DNA of 64,000 bases from Cynocephalus volans (GCF_027409185.1 NC_084465.1:34265864-34329863); one strand, 5' to 3'. Numbered from the stretch's first letter, positions 1 to 12,249 are shown. Notes: generated by a model from the letters alone, not told the origin. A program made the numbers and translations.

Positions 1-2176
1 AGTGTATGAGAGTTCCTTTTTCTCCACAACCTCTCCAGCACTTATCATTCTTAGTCTTTTGGATATTAGCCATCCTGACTAGAGTGAGATGGTATTGCAA
101 AGTGGTTTTGATATGCATTTCCCAAATGCTAAGTAATGTTGAGCATTTTTTCATGTGTCTGTTGGCCATTCATATATCTTCCTTTGAGAAATGCCTATTT
201 AGCTCCTTTGCCCATTTTTTAATTAGGTTATTTGGTTTTTTGCTGTAAAGTTGTTTTAGTTCCTTGTATATTCTGGGTATTAATCTTTTGTCAGATGTAT
301 ATTTTGCAAATATTTTTTCCTACTCTGTTGGTTGTCTTTTAACTCTGCTAATTACTTCTTTTGATGTGCAGAAGCTTTTTAGTTTGATATAATCCCAATT
401 GTTTATTTCTCTTTTGGTTGCCCATGTTTTTGGAGTCATATTCATGAAATCTGTGCTCAATCCTACTTCCTGGAGTGTTTTCCCTATGTTTTCTTTAAGG
501 ATTTTTATTGTTTCAGGGTGTATATTTAATTCTTTAATCCATTTTGAGTTTATTTTGGTATATGGTGAGAAGTATCAGTCTAGTTTCATTCTCCTGCATA
601 AGTATATCCAGTTTTCCCAGCACCATTTGCTGAAGAGACAGTCTCTTCCCCAGTGTGTAGACTTGGTGCCTTTGTCAAAGACCAGATGGCTATAGGTGTA
701 TGGGTTGATTTCTGGATTCTCTTGTCTATTCCATTGATCAGTGCATCTGTTTTTATGCCAGTACCATGCTGTTTTTGTTATTATAGCTTTGTAGTATAGT
801 TTAAAGTCAGGTAGTGTTATGCCTCCAGCTTTATTTTTTTTGCTCAGCATTGCTTTGGCTATGTGTGGTCTTCTGTTATTCCATATAAATGTTAGGATCG
901 TTTTTTCCATTTCAGAGAAAAATGTCATTGGAATTTTGATGGGGATTGCATTGAATTTGTAAATCATTTTGGGTAGTATGGACATTTTCACAATGTTAAT
1001 TCTTCCAATCCAAAAGCATGGGATATCTTTCCATCTTCTTGTGTACTCTTTAATTTCTCTCAACAGTGGTTTGTAGTTCTCATTGTAGAGATTTTTCACA
1101 TTCTTGGTTAACATTATTCCTAAGTATTTTATTTTATTTTTTTGGTGGATATTATAAATGAACTAGCTTTCTTGATTTCTTCTTCTGCATGCTCACTTTT
1201 GGAGAATAGAAATGCTACTGATTTTTGTGTGTGGATTTTATATTCTGCAACTTTGCTGAAATCATTTATCAACTCTAAGAGGTTTTTTGTAGAGGCTTTA
1301 GGCTGTTTGATATACAGGATCATATCATCTGCAAACAGAGACATTTTGACTTCATCTTTTCCAATCTGGATGCCCTTTATTTCCTTCTCTTCTCTGATTG
1401 CTCTGGCTAGTACTTCCAACACTATGTTGAATAGGAGTGGTGAGAGTGGGCATCCTTGTCTAGTTCCTGTTCTTAAGGGAAAAGCTTTTAGCTTTTCCCC
1501 ACATGGGATGTTATTGGCAGTGGGCTTATCATATATGGCTTTAATTATGTTGAGATACTTTCCATCTATACCTAACTTGTAGAGAGTCTTTATCATGAAA
1601 GAATGTTGAATTTTGCCAAATGCATTTTTAGTGTCTATAGAGATGAGCATGTGGTCTTTGTCTTTGTTTTTACTGATGTGGTGTATCACATTTATTGATT
1701 TGCATATGTTCAAACAACCTTGCATCCCTCTGATGAATCTCACTTGATCATGGTGTATAATTTTGTGTATGTGTTGGTGTATTCTGTTAGCTAGCATTTT
1801 ATTGAGGATTTTTGCATCTATGTTCATTAAGGATATTGGCCTGTAGTTTTCTTTCTTTGTTGTATCTTTGTCTGGTTTTGGTATCAGGGTGATGTTTGCT
1901 TCATAGAATGAGTTTGGGAGAACAGACTCTGTTTCAGTCTCTTGGAATAGTTTGTAGAGAATTGGTATCAATTCCTCTTTGAAGGTTTGGTAGAACTCAG
2001 CAGTGAACCCATCTGGTCCTGGGCTTTTCTTTGTTGGGAGCCTTCTGATAACAGCTTCAACCTCTTTTATTGTTATTGGTCTGTTCAGATTTTCTATATC
2101 TTCTTGGCTCAGTTTTGGTAGTTTGTGTGTGTATACAAATTTATCCATTTCCTCCATATTTTCAAATTTGTTGGCA
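1..2176 (-). mobile_element. LINE-1, 5'-truncated, 3' end beyond the window
   Basis: Minus-strand L1 ORF2 from the reverse transcriptase to near the C-terminus. An open segment at 1129-2157 (342 codons) carries the RT domain, with the catalytic box F-A-D-D-M-I-L-Y intact and the R-Q-G-C-P-L-S-P motif just before it. A frameshift near 1120 leads to a second open segment at 575-1114 (thumb/C-terminal region). From 575 down to position 1 the frame is broken by stops but still readable as the cysteine-rich C-terminal part. The endonuclease and ORF1 are missing: the element ends at about 2176, inside the K-F-E-N-M-E-E region, against foreign sequence. Relatively young compared with the other L1s here, but not competent. 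Confidence 0.92.
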
Positions 2177-2565
2177 TTTACATTTGGATCTTTGATCCAT
2201 TTTGAGTTAATTTTGTATAGGGTGTGAGGTTGGGTTCCAAATTCATTCTTTTACATGTGGTTATCCATATGTTCCAGCATCTTTTATTGAAAAGACTATT
2301 TTTTTATCCAGTGAATTGTCTTGGCATCCTTGTTAAGAATCAATCGACCATAGGTATATGGGTTTACTTCTGGACTCAATTCTATTCCATTGATTTATAT
2401 GTTTATCTCTATGCTAGTACCACACTTTTGATTACTGTAGGTTTGTAGTAAATTTTGAAATCAGAAAGTATGATTCTTCCTTTTGCAAGATTGTTTTTGC
2501 TATTTGGTGACCCTTGAAATTCTGTATGAATTTTTGGATAAGCTTGTCAATTTCTGCAAAATAAA
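2177..2565 (-). mobile_element. Older LINE-1 ORF2 fragment
   Basis: Antisense stretch homologous to the same ORF2 C-terminal region as 540-1000 of the neighbouring L1 (aligned landmarks: the W-I-K segment, the long-range A-W-Y-W-H-K-like segment), but more diverged and out of frame. It therefore is a second, older insertion and not a continuation. Its right end is at about 2560 in a poorly preserved tract. Confidence 0.75.
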
Positions 2566-2609
2566 TTGCTTAATATTAATGCCAAATATGCAAACAACTG
2601 AATTTAGAA

Positions 2610-2780
2610 TTAGATTGGACCTCAGAGATCATTCTGTGCAACACTCTTACACTGTACACAAAGAAAGAGCTAGATAGGCTAGATGCCTTTCTAAATTCAT
2701 GAATTAGTAGAATACCCAAGACTAGAACTCAGTTCATCTAATCCCAATCTAATGTTCTTTCTGCTACACAATAGAAGAAG
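2610..2780 (-). repeat. Possible ancient SINE (MIR-type) fragment
   Basis: The stretch reads like the antisense of an old MIR-type SINE: a TTGGACCTCAGAGATCATTC-like start and an end resembling the ordered cluster of AGAACTCAG, CTAATCCCAATCTAATGTTC and TTTCTGCTACAC. Heavily decayed. The rest of 2780-3240 has nothing I recognise; the 89-codon ORF at 2948-3217 has no family signature. Confidence 0.4.
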
Positions 2781-3244
2781 AAAAAATACCTTGTTAAGAA
2801 AAACATTCCACAATTAGAACTACTTAGTTGATTTTTCCCACCCTGGGCACCAAAAATTCTGCTGTAATAATAAATATGATTTTTTTAGCACTCACTAAAT
2901 AAATGTGCCTAGTAGTTTATATTTTATATTTATTACGTGTTTTTTAGTTGCAAGCAAAAGATAATAGCATGAAGAATTTAAGCAAGAAAGCTCTTTTCCT
3001 AACAGAATCAAAGAAAAAACTTAATCAATTCATGGAAAGGACAGGAACCAGGATCACTCCCAGGATCTCAGTAGCAGTAGCTCATAGATTGCAACTATCC
3101 CAATATGTTTCCATTCAAGATTCAAATTTCTGGAAAGAGATTTTGATTATCTTAGCCTTGGTGATATGCCTACATTTGAGATCACAGGGTAGGATCCTCC
3201 AATTGACAGCCTTCTAGAATCACATGGAATAGTGGAGGAGCAGA

Positions 3245-3420
3245 TCCTCAAAAGATACAAATAAATTATTTCATTGAATCCTGACAGTACTATTTAGTAG
3301 GTAGTATTTTCTCTATTTTAGTGAGGAGAAAACTGAGAGTGAGAGAGGTTATAAAGTTACTAAGTTCACAGAGCTAGAAAGTGATGCTCACGTGTCTAAT
3401 TATTTGTCTTGGCTCAGCCC
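3245..3420 (-). repeat. MIR SINE
   Basis: Antisense MIR core: the GAGGAGAAAACTGAGA...GAGAGAGGTTA...CAGAGCTAGAAAGTG string corresponds to the conserved MIR core region. Old and lightly truncated. Confidence 0.7.
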
Positions 3421-3741
3421 TGAGGCTCTGTCTCTTTTATGAGCATTGTTTCTCCAGCTTTGCTTCCCTTTCTGAGTAGCATTCTCTACTCCATTGCTGA
3501 GTAAGGTTAGTTATAAAAGGCTCCCATTTGCTAGGAAAAGTCACTCCATGATTGGATTCTGGGCTAAAAATGGAATGCACAAGAATGATGCTCTATTTCT
3601 AAATCATTTAAGTCCTCCTTACAGTCAGATTATCATTTGACCCCTTTACATCCACTGTAATATGGGCTGGTAATGTGTAATTCATCTCTGCTTTGCACAA
3701 CTTTTTTCTGTCACTGGATGTATTTTTAACTTATTAAAAAT

Positions 3742-4552
3742 AGGCGGCTTGGGCAGCCATAACAAAATACCATAGACTAAATAGCTTAAACGACAGAAAC
3801 TTATTTTCACAGTTCTGGAGCCTGAGAAGTCCAAAATATAGGTGCTGGACTATTTGGCTCCCTGGTCAGGGCTCTCTTCCTGGCTTGTAGATGGCCACCT
3901 TCTTGCTGTGTCCTCATGTGGGAGAGAAAGAGCAAGAGCTCTGCTTTCTCTCTCCCCTCTTATGAAAACACTGTTAAAAAGGTAAACTGGGGCAAAATAA
4001 AATTTTAAAGAGTTTATTTTGGCAAACAATGATTTATGAATTGGGCAGCTCCAAATCAGAAGCAGTTCAGGAACTTCCACAAGAAAACACAAGGGGGAGG
4101 CCTTTATAGAACAGACGCAGAAGTAAAGCACAGAAAACATTTGACTGGTTGTAGTAATACAGTTGTCTTATTCGGTTTATTCTGTTGGAAAGTTTATAGT
4201 TATATAATTATAAGTTAGTTGGCTGTTTCGGATTGGTTGAGCCCAGTTCTTTTTTTCTCTAATACAGGTATTTATAAGGAAAAACTCAAGTTACGTTTTG
4301 CTTCCATTTGCAAATCAAGCAAGTTGGACATCTCTTATGATGCCTAACTGGTTTTGTTTTCTCAGGGAATCTTCAGGCCTGGTCTCCATTTTAATTTACT
4401 TTAACAACACTAATGCCATCATGGAGGTCTACCTTTATGGTCTCATCTAAACATAATTACCATCCAAAGACCCACCTTCAAACAGCATCACATTGGTTGT
4501 TAGGGCTTCAACATATGAATTGTGGGGGGACACAAACATTTAGTCTATAGCA
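3742..4552 (-). mobile_element. MLT1A-like MaLR solo LTR, split by a younger LTR
   Basis: Two halves (3742-3971 and 4407-4552) match an MLT1A-type LTR read on the minus strand: the CATATGTTGAAGCCCTAAC region on the right side and the CTCACATGAGGACACAGCAAG and TAACAAAATACCATAGAC regions on the left. The halves are separated by an unrelated 435-bp LTR. Non-coding ERVL-MaLR relic, known across placental mammals. Confidence 0.8.
3972..4406 (-). mobile_element. Solo LTR nested in the MLT1A-like LTR, 4-bp target duplication
   Basis: Starts and ends with the LTR signature (TGTTAAA on the left, TTTAACA on the right) and is flanked by ACAC on both sides (3968-3971 and 4407-4410). Removing it restores the MLT1A-like sequence across the site. 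On the minus strand there is a candidate AATAAA polyadenylation signal near the 3' end. A second copy lies at 31976-32419. A 4-bp duplication suits class I endogenous retroviruses; I cannot name the family. No viral coding sequence is attached. Confidence 0.8.
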
Positions 4553-5260
4553 TTACCTATCACTTCAACAGAAAGTGATAAATTTGATCAATTACATAAA
4601 ATTCTGTAGTTTTAAAAATGCAGAATGATCATTAACAGATCCATGGGATAAAATTTTTTTTTAAGTGTAGGTTGGGGAAAATCTAGATCTACCCACAGTT
4701 TGGCAACAATATTGCCTGCTGCTTCTTCCCAAGTGGGAAGAAACAGCTCAGAACTAATTAGATTTAATAGATAAAAGAATTTGGTCTAGCAAAAGAACCC
4801 TTTCCTATTAAATTTCCCTGCTTCGTATTTTAATGGCATAGCCTTTTAATTGTTTGCTTTGGATTTCGTAAAAACTGGAGAAGTAGTTAAGATCCTTGAA
4901 ACATACACTGAGTTTTTTTAAAAAACCCCTAGTTATTTGTATTAATAAATAGATACAATCTCTCTATATTATTTTATTAAGCTACCAATGGTCCTCATTC
5001 TTAATACCATGAAAAATTAGTGAGAGATAATCAAATTTTGTTTTTCAATTTTAGAATGATTTCTTTTACAATTTGAAACCATAAATTCTGTCATAATTTT
5101 ATGTTTAGGTTGATGAATTATTTCATTTTTCTCCTTTTGGAATTATTTCTTCCCCAATGAAATCAACCTCTGAGAAAAACCAGATCTTTTCTAAGATATA
5201 AAGCCTCATTGAAAATTAAACTCTTTCTGTGTACAGCATTTGTTGATTTAAAGATACTAA
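4553..5260. other. Stretch with no recognised feature
   Basis: AT-rich DNA. I see neither a repeat I can name nor a coding signal. Confidence 0.6.
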
Positions 5261-5261
5261 G

Positions 5262-5670
5262 GTTGACTACTAATTGTCTACCAACATTTGTTCTCCCTAT
5301 TTCATAACAGTAGAATTTTGTCTGGCACACTTCCACCCACCTAAATATGACCAGATCTCCTGCAGCTGGATATGGCCAAGTCACTGTGTTCTCAATGGAA
5401 TGTGAATAGTGCAACATGTTCCACTTGCTTAAAGAGAAGTACTTTCTCTCTACTTCTCTTGTTTCCTTATCCTTTAATCTGGACATGCAGTCCAGAGGAA
5501 GCCTAGAGGATGGCAGAGCAACTGGCTGGAAGGAGTTCAAGTCCGTTAATGACAGATCTCATGGAGCACAGCTGCCCACTTCTCAAAACCACCATCTTCC
5601 TCTAAGCTGTTGCACAAGACAGAAATATGTTGTTATATCATTTAGCCTACACCCTAGCTAATATAGACAC
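5262..5670 (+). mobile_element. MLT1-type (MLT1K/J-like) MaLR LTR
   Basis: Sense-strand string of landmarks of the older MLT1 LTRs in order: AATTGTCTACCAACATTTG, GTAGAATTTTGTCTGGCACA, GCTGGATATGGCCAAGTCAC, GAGGATGGCAGAGCAACTGG, GAGCACAGCTGCC, and an end resembling CTAGCTAATATAG. The ORFs that cross it on both strands (5163-5661) are by-products of this repeat. Confidence 0.6.
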
Positions 5671-5674
5671 TATT

Positions 5675-6845
5675 GACTAATATTGACTAATATTGTTTAA
5701 TGCTGTATTTTGTTGAGGAAGCACAGGGATACATGATATTCCCCCTCATTTTACTGAGATTATAATATAGTGAAGAAAAAAATTACTAACACAGAAGAGA
5801 CAATTTGGACAACTAAATATTTAACTTAAATAGTGCTTAATAACATTAATACTCTTAGGGAAATAATTAGATTAAAGAAGTCTATGGAGATGAGAGAAAG
5901 GTCTACAAATATGGGCAAATTTTTTTTCCAAAGCAAAGAACAGCAAGGGTAAAAAGTATTTTTTTAGAGTGAAGAACAGGAAAAAGGCTATTGAGGCTTT
6001 TACAGTTTGTAAATGCGTCAAGGCAGAAAGGAGTGTATCAGGTGAAGAAAGCGGCGAAATTGGACCGACAGGCATGTAGAGTTCGTGATGGAGGAAAGGG
6101 TGAATAAGTATGGCAGGGCAGCTTATGCAGAAATTTAGAATCTGAACCACTAAAATGACATAAATACAATGGTGAGAAAAAGAGATCACCATGAAAAGAA
6201 AGTGGAAGCAAGAATGATGACCAGTAGGCTATGACCTAGTACTGGAGTGTGATAAAACGAAGTATCATAAAGAGAAAAGAGAGAAAGAACAGAAAACAAG
6301 ACATACTTGGTTACAGAATATGGACTTGTAAAAGTATAAACCTATATGAAAATCAAATTTTCATGAATCACTTTTATTCTGTATCAACAATGCAGCTAGC
6401 AGTAATATCAGGATAAAATAATTTAGGATGTATTTCTTTTCCTTTACTGTAACTGCTACTGATATTTTAGCAACAGATTTTCTGCTGTCACAATGACTTA
6501 ATCCTGACTAATTTACAGTGGGGATAATTTTGTTTGTTGTTTTATGCAAAAATTTGTGTTTTATAATCCTGGTGAACATGGTTGCAAATACAAAGCCTGA
6601 TACATAGAAAGGGCTTATATATTCTTTGGTTGAACCAAATTAGAAATTGTACAAATTTTTATTGCAAAATTTTCTACATATAGTATACATGGTGATGAAG
6701 ATAGCCTCTCATGGGAGAACAGCACTTTATGGTGTGTTTAATTTGGTAATTTAGAATAAGGTCTTTGAGAAGTGATTGTGTTGTCATTTCCAATTTTAGT
6801 ATCTTTGTTTTAACACTTAAACTGCAAGAAAGATGTCATGTTATT
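5675..6845. other. Stretch with no recognised feature
   Basis: AT-rich, with tandem echoes of ATATTGACTA near 5670-5695 but no repeat family that I can name. The minus-strand 106-codon ORF at 5872-6192 has no domain. Confidence 0.55.
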
Positions 6846-6849
6846 CACA

Positions 6850-7420
6850 GTAGTCTTTCGTTTATTAACTTTTTAAACAAATGTTTACTGAGTGTTACTG
6901 AATGGTAAGCACTATCTCATATCCTAAGGAAAAAGTAGTTGAACAAGACAAAATCCTTGCTCCCATGGAGCTTGAATTCTTGTGGCCGAGATAAACAAAA
7001 AAAAAGTAAACAAGTAAATAATATGAACTTACTATTAGTACTATGTAGAAAATAAAGTACTGAATACTGAAAATATTCAATAAAAAAAATTCAGTAAAAG
7101 TACTGAATACTGAAGTAGAGATGCCAAATAAAGCCTCCCATCTGAGAAATGATCAGAGAATTGAATGATGAGATAAGGCAGTCATGCAAGATCTGAGGAC
7201 AGAGAGTTCCAGGCAAAGATAACAGCAACTGTAAAGTCCATGAAGCAGGAACTAGCCTGGCAGATTGTAGAATAGCCAAATGGCCAATATGACTGGAGCC
7301 GAGTGAACAGGGGAGAGAAAGAAATGAGGTCAGGGAGATAGGATAGTGCCTAATTATGTCAGGCTCTGTAAATCTTGAACAGGAGTTTGGGTAGAATAGA
7401 AATGAATTATATGTATACTA
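6850..7420 (-). mobile_element. L2 LINE fragment
   Basis: Antisense L2 3' portion: landmarks GAATTGAATGATGAGATAAG, GAGAGTTCCAGGCAAAGATA, TGAAGCAGGAACTAGCCTGG, TATGACTGGAGCCGAGTGAA and CTTGAACAGGAGTTTGG follow the L2 order. A short insertion of TACTGAATACTGAA tandem units (about 7055-7115) interrupts it. Confidence 0.7.
7055..7115. repeat. Local tandem repeat
   Basis: Three imperfect copies of an AGTACTGAATACTGAA unit, within the L2 relic. Confidence 0.55.
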
Positions 7421-7584
7421 TGGAAAATAAAGATATTCGTGGTTGATACCATAATCTGAAGAACAGAAGTTCTAAAACTGGGACATCATAATTGCACTTA
7501 AAGCTTTCAGTCAGCTTTTTAGTGACTCACTTTCAACACAAGCTGACATTGAGTGTCACTTGACACCCAAAGAAAGCTCCTAAT

Positions 7585-10216
7585 AGAAAGTCAGAGATCA
7601 AAGCAAATATAAACAAAGAAGAGCACAGTGCAAAAACAGGAAAAATACTGTTTTTAGAAAATGTATCATTAGAATCCTCAGGATGGTAGTGAAGTAAAGT
7701 CCAGCAAAAAAACTGCAGAAGGATAGAGGGGTTGACAAATTAAAGAGTCCAGTAAAAACTTGGATTAACAAAACCAAAAGCTGTTTTTTTGAAAATATCA
7801 ATAAAATCAATAAGCCTCTAGTCATCAAATAAGAAAATAAGAAAGATATGTTAATAACATCAGAAATGAAAGTGGAGACATCACTGCAGATCTCATGGAT
7901 GTTAAAAGGATATTAAAAGATATTATGAACAGCTTTATGCCCACAAATTTGATAACCTGGATGAAGTGGATCTATTCCTTTAAAGACCCAATCTGCTAAC
8001 ACTCACACAAGAAGAAATATACAACCTGAATAGGCCTATATCTGTTAAAAAAATTGAATCAATAATTAATAACCTTCTAAAATAGAAATCACCAGGCTCA
8101 TGTTCTACCAAACATTTAAGGAAGAAATTATAACAAATCTCTAAAATCTTTTTCAGTTGATAGAAGCATAGGGAATACTTCCTAATTCATTCTATGAAGG
8201 CAGCATTACTCTAATACCAAAACCTGACAAAGACATTATAAGAAAAGAAAACTAGAGACCAACAGCTCTTATAAACATAGATGTAAAAATCCTCAACAAA
8301 ATATTAACAAATTTAATCCAACAATGTATAAAAAGAATTATACGCCACAGCCAAGTAGGATATTTTCCAGGTATACAAGGCTGGTTCAGCATTCAAAAAT
8401 CAATTAATGTAATCTATCTCATCAACAGGCTAAAAAAGAAAAATCACATAATCATGTCAATAGATGCAGAAAAATCATCTAACAAAATCCAACACCTATT
8501 CATAATTAAAAACCCTCAGCAAACTAGAAATATAGGGGAATTTCCTAAATTTGATAAAGAGCATATACAAGAAAACATACAGCTAACATTGCACCTACTG
8601 ATGAGAAACTCAAAGCTTTCCCAGTAAGATCAGGAACAAGGCAAGGATGTCCCCCCTCTCATCACACCTTTTCAACATTATACTGGAAGTCCTAGCTAAT
8701 GCAATAAGGCAAGACAAGAAAAGAAAATGTATACAAATTGGGAAAAAAGAAATAAAACTGCCTTTGCTCACAGATGACATGATGGTCTGTAGAAAATCTG
8801 AAAGAATCGACAAAAAACTCCTGGAACTAATAAACATTTATAGCAAGGTTTCAGGATACAAGGTTAATATACAAAAGTCAATTGCTTTCCTATATATCAG
8901 CAATGAAAAAGTGGAATTTGAAATTAAAACCATATTACCATTTACATTAGCACCACCCAAAATGAAATGCTTAGATAAAAATCTAGCAAAACATAATCAA
9001 GATCTGTTTGAGGAAAACTACAAAACTCTGATAAAAGAAATCAAAATACTAAATAAATGAAGAGATAGCCCATGTACATGGATAGGAAGACTCAATCTTG
9101 TCAAGATGTCAGTTTTTCCCAACATGATCTATAGACTCAGAGCAATCTCAAAATCAGCAAGTTATTTTGTTGACAAACTCATTCTGAGTTTATATAGAGA
9201 GTCAAAGACCCAGAGTAGACAACTCAATATAGAAGAAGAATGAAATCAGGGGACTGAAACTACCCAACTTCAAGACTTACTATAATCAAGACAATGTGGT
9301 ATTGGCTAAACAGACAAATAGATCAATGGAACAGAATAGAGAACCCCAAAACAGATACACATAAATATAGTTAACTAACCTTTGACAAAGGAGTAAAGGC
9401 AGTTCAATGGAGCAAAGATAGTGTTTTCAATAAACAGTACTGTAACAACTACATCCACATGCAAAAAAATGAACCTACACACAGTCCTTACACCCATCAC
9501 AAAAATAAACTCAAAATGGATCATAAGCTTAAATGTAAAATACAAAACAATAAAATTCCTAGAATATAAATAGGAGAATATTTAGATGACTTTGGATGTA
9601 GTGATGACTTTTTAGATACAACACTAAAGGCACAATACATGAAAGAAATAATTGATAACTTGGGCTTCATTAAAATTAAAGTGTTCTGTGAAAGACATTG
9701 TCAAGAGAATGAGAAGACAAGCCACAGAATTGGAGAAAATATTTGCAAAAGACGTATCATATCTGAAAAGAACTGTAATCCAAAATAAACAAAGATCTCT
9801 TAAGTCAATGATTAGAAAACTAACAACCCAATTAAACAAACAAACAAACAAAAAACACCTGAACAGACGCCTCACCAAAAAAGATATACAGATGGCAAAT
9901 ACACATATAAAAAGATGTTCAACATTAGATGCTATTAGGGAATTGCAAATTAAAACTACAATGAGATACCATTATACACATATTAGAATGGCCAAAATCC
10001 AGAATACTAACAACACCAAATGCTGGCAAGAATGTGGAGCAACAAGAACTCTCATCCATTGCTGGTGGGAAGGCAAAACAGTACAGCCATTTTGGAAGAC
10101 AGTTGCAGTTCCTTAAAAAACTAAATATAATCTTACCATATGATACAGCAATTGTGCTCCTTGGTATTTATGCAAAGGAATTGAAAATTTACACCCACAC
10201 AAAAACCTGCACATAG
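7585..10216 (+). mobile_element. Old LINE-1 (L1M type), ORF2 part
   Basis: Sense-strand L1 ORF2 from just before the RT domain to near the stop, full of stops and small gaps. Readable parts: RT at 8647-9060 (S-P-L-S-S-H-L-F-N-I-I-L-E-V-L-A, with the catalytic FADD box changed to L-T-D-D) and C-terminal part at 9652-10116 (M-R-Y-H-Y-T-H-I-R-M-A-K-I-Q and C-W-Q-E-C-G). Endonuclease and ORF1 absent. The same element resumes at 11628 after a TRIP13 retrocopy. Confidence 0.88.
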
Positions 10217-11622
10217 ATTTTTTTTTCTGAAAAAAAATTTAATACTTAAAAAGTTCTATAATAAACATTAATAGTCTTTACAAAGTGGACTTCATGTACA
10301 AAACACTAATATGAAATTTATTTTGGCATGAGATAAAAGCAAAACATAATATTCCATGAAATACTCCAATTCTTGACCCATTTATTTGTGTTCTGTTAAT
10401 GTGAGTCTTCATTTGAGATGTGTATAATGTGACTGAACAAACAAAACAATGGGCAGAAACATTCAACAATGCTGTGCCTGCATAGTGTTACAAGGGACGT
10501 CCAGCACATGTTTCACTTGATCAAGGGTATACAGTTTTCCTGCAAATATGACCTTGTCTGATCATTCAAAAGAACACTTTACCTTGATTTTTTTTTCTCA
10601 ATTTCTCTGACATAGGAATAGATTTTTCTTATCCATTAAATAGGATCCAAAACATTTTTGCAGTAAATGAAACAAGCTCACATCAGAAAGCAATTACTCC
10701 CTTCTAGCTTAAGTGATGTGTACATTTTTTAATGCTATGATTAGATGCTTAATTAAAGCAATATAGTTTCTCTTTTGTTTCTATAACACCTGTGTTAATC
10801 TTCCTTTTCTTAAAAACAAAATTTAGGGTTATGTGTCCCATGGACTGGAGGCAGGATGGGAATAAACACATCTAGACAGTTCTTCCTTACAAAGAAACAG
10901 AATTTGTATTGCCATTTAATAACAATGAAGATGACAAGTTGTTTTCTACTATGCAATTTAAAATAATGTAAATATAACACATTTCTTTTGACAAAGTTCA
11001 GTCTTGAGGGTGTCTGGCTTGCAGATCTAAGGAGTGTTTTACAGAGGGGATTTCCGGAGCAGAGGCTGTTGTAAGACTCTCAAAGTCACTTACTACTTGT
11101 GCTGTCCTCTGTTAGAAAGCCACTGGATGGGAAAGTTCAGGACAAAACACAAGCCAAAAGTTTCTTTCTCTCTTCAAACTTCTTGTCCACTGCCAGAGAT
11201 AGGGCCTGGAAGAACCCCTCCATCGTATGGGGGAGCCAGAAAAGGGAGCTTCCTCGGGACCTGGCCACTGAAGCCCTCGCTCTTGCTTCAAATTCCACTC
11301 AAAAGGAGGCTCAATTTTGACATGTTGTTTTCAATGAAGCCAATTACCTACAGCTCTCAGAGGGTTAGCAGCTGCTGGAGAGGGTATATGATCTGACACT
11401 TCACCAGTTCTTCCAAATAGGGGAGGTAGATTTTGAAGACGGCCTAGTACGTGGCTTGATGTCAGCCGTGTCCACAAAGAACAGCACTCTTCTGCCTGAT
11501 GTTGGAAGTGGTCAGAATCACCATGCTGGAATGCCTTTTAATCTGATCAATTTGGGTTAAGAGGGCATTGACCATACAGATGGCATCGAATGGTCTGGCA
11601 CCCAGGCATTGAGGTGGCCTGG
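10217..11622 (-). pseudogene. TRIP13: TRIP13 processed pseudogene (5'-truncated retrocopy)
   Basis: On the minus strand 11622-11137 translates, across several frames, to the C-terminal third of the AAA+ ATPase TRIP13 (PCH2): V-N-A-L-L-T-Q-I-D-Q-I-K-R-H-S, then V-I-L-T-T-S-N-I, then F-K-I-Y-L-P-Y-L-E-E-L-V-K-C-Q-I-I-Y-P, then G-F-I-E-N-N-M-S-K-L-S-L-L, then E-G-F-F-Q-A-L-S-L-A-V-D-K-K-F-E-E-R-K-K-L. TRIP13 normally remodels HORMA proteins such as MAD2 and HORMAD1. There are no introns, several stops, frameshifts and small deletions (including the region between the first strand motifs). 11136-10229 would be the 3' UTR, closing in a poly-A tail (T-run at 10217-10226). Flanks ACATAGATT and ACACAGATT resemble a target-site duplication. 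Broken; no product expected. Confidence 0.85.
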
Positions 11623-11627
11623 ACACA

Positions 11628-12245
11628 GATTATTATAACAGCTTTATTCATACCTGCCAAAGTTTGGAAGCAACCAAGATGTCCTTCAGTAGGTGAATAG
11701 ATAAATGAACTGTGGCACATCCACACAATGCAATATTTTCAACGCTAAAAAGAAGTGAGATATCAAGGCATGAAAAGACATGGAGGAAACTTCAATGTAT
11801 AATAAGTGAAAAAAAGCCAATCTGAAAAGGTTACATACTCTATGATCCCAACCATATGACATTCTGGAAAAGGCAAAGCTGTGGAGACAGTAAAAGTGGT
11901 TACCAGGGGTGATGGGAGAGGGAGGGATGAATGGGCAGAGCATGGAGGATTTTTAGGGGAATGATACTACTGTGTATGATTCTATAATGGTGGATACATG
12001 ATATTATACATTTGTCAAAATCCATAGAAGGTACGACACCAAGAGTAAATCCTAATATATACTATGGACTTTGGGGTGATAATGCTGTGTCAATCTAGGT
12101 TCATTGATTGTAACAAATGTACCACTCTAGTGTAGGATGTTGATAGTGGGGTTGGTTGTGCATGTCGTGGGGGGCAAACGATGTATAGGAACTTTGTACT
12201 TGCCATCCAATTTTGCAATGAATTAAAGCAGCTCTAAAAATTAAA
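11628..12245 (+). mobile_element. Old LINE-1, continuation (3' end)
   Basis: Resumes exactly where the L1 at 10216 stopped: the consensus order is ACCTGCACATGGATG followed by TTTATAGCAGCTTTATTC, and here the second part begins at 11628 (TTATTATAACAGCTTTATTC). It runs through CAACCAAGATGTCCTTCAGT and GTTACCAGGGGTGATGGG into the 3' UTR and ends near ATTAAAGCAGCTCTAAAAAT. L1M-type, old. Confidence 0.85.
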
Positions 12246-12249
12246 GTCT

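Noticed and set aside
575..2157. Minus-strand ORFs as host genes
   Set aside because: They are LINE-1 ORF2 pieces with the reverse-transcriptase FADD box, not a host gene.
5163..5661. ORFs on both strands near 5.2-5.7 kb
   Set aside because: They fall in an MLT1-type LTR.
11034..11396. Plus-strand ORFs at 11034-11396 and 11099-11320
   Set aside because: These are the complement of the TRIP13 retrocopy, which reads correctly on the minus strand.
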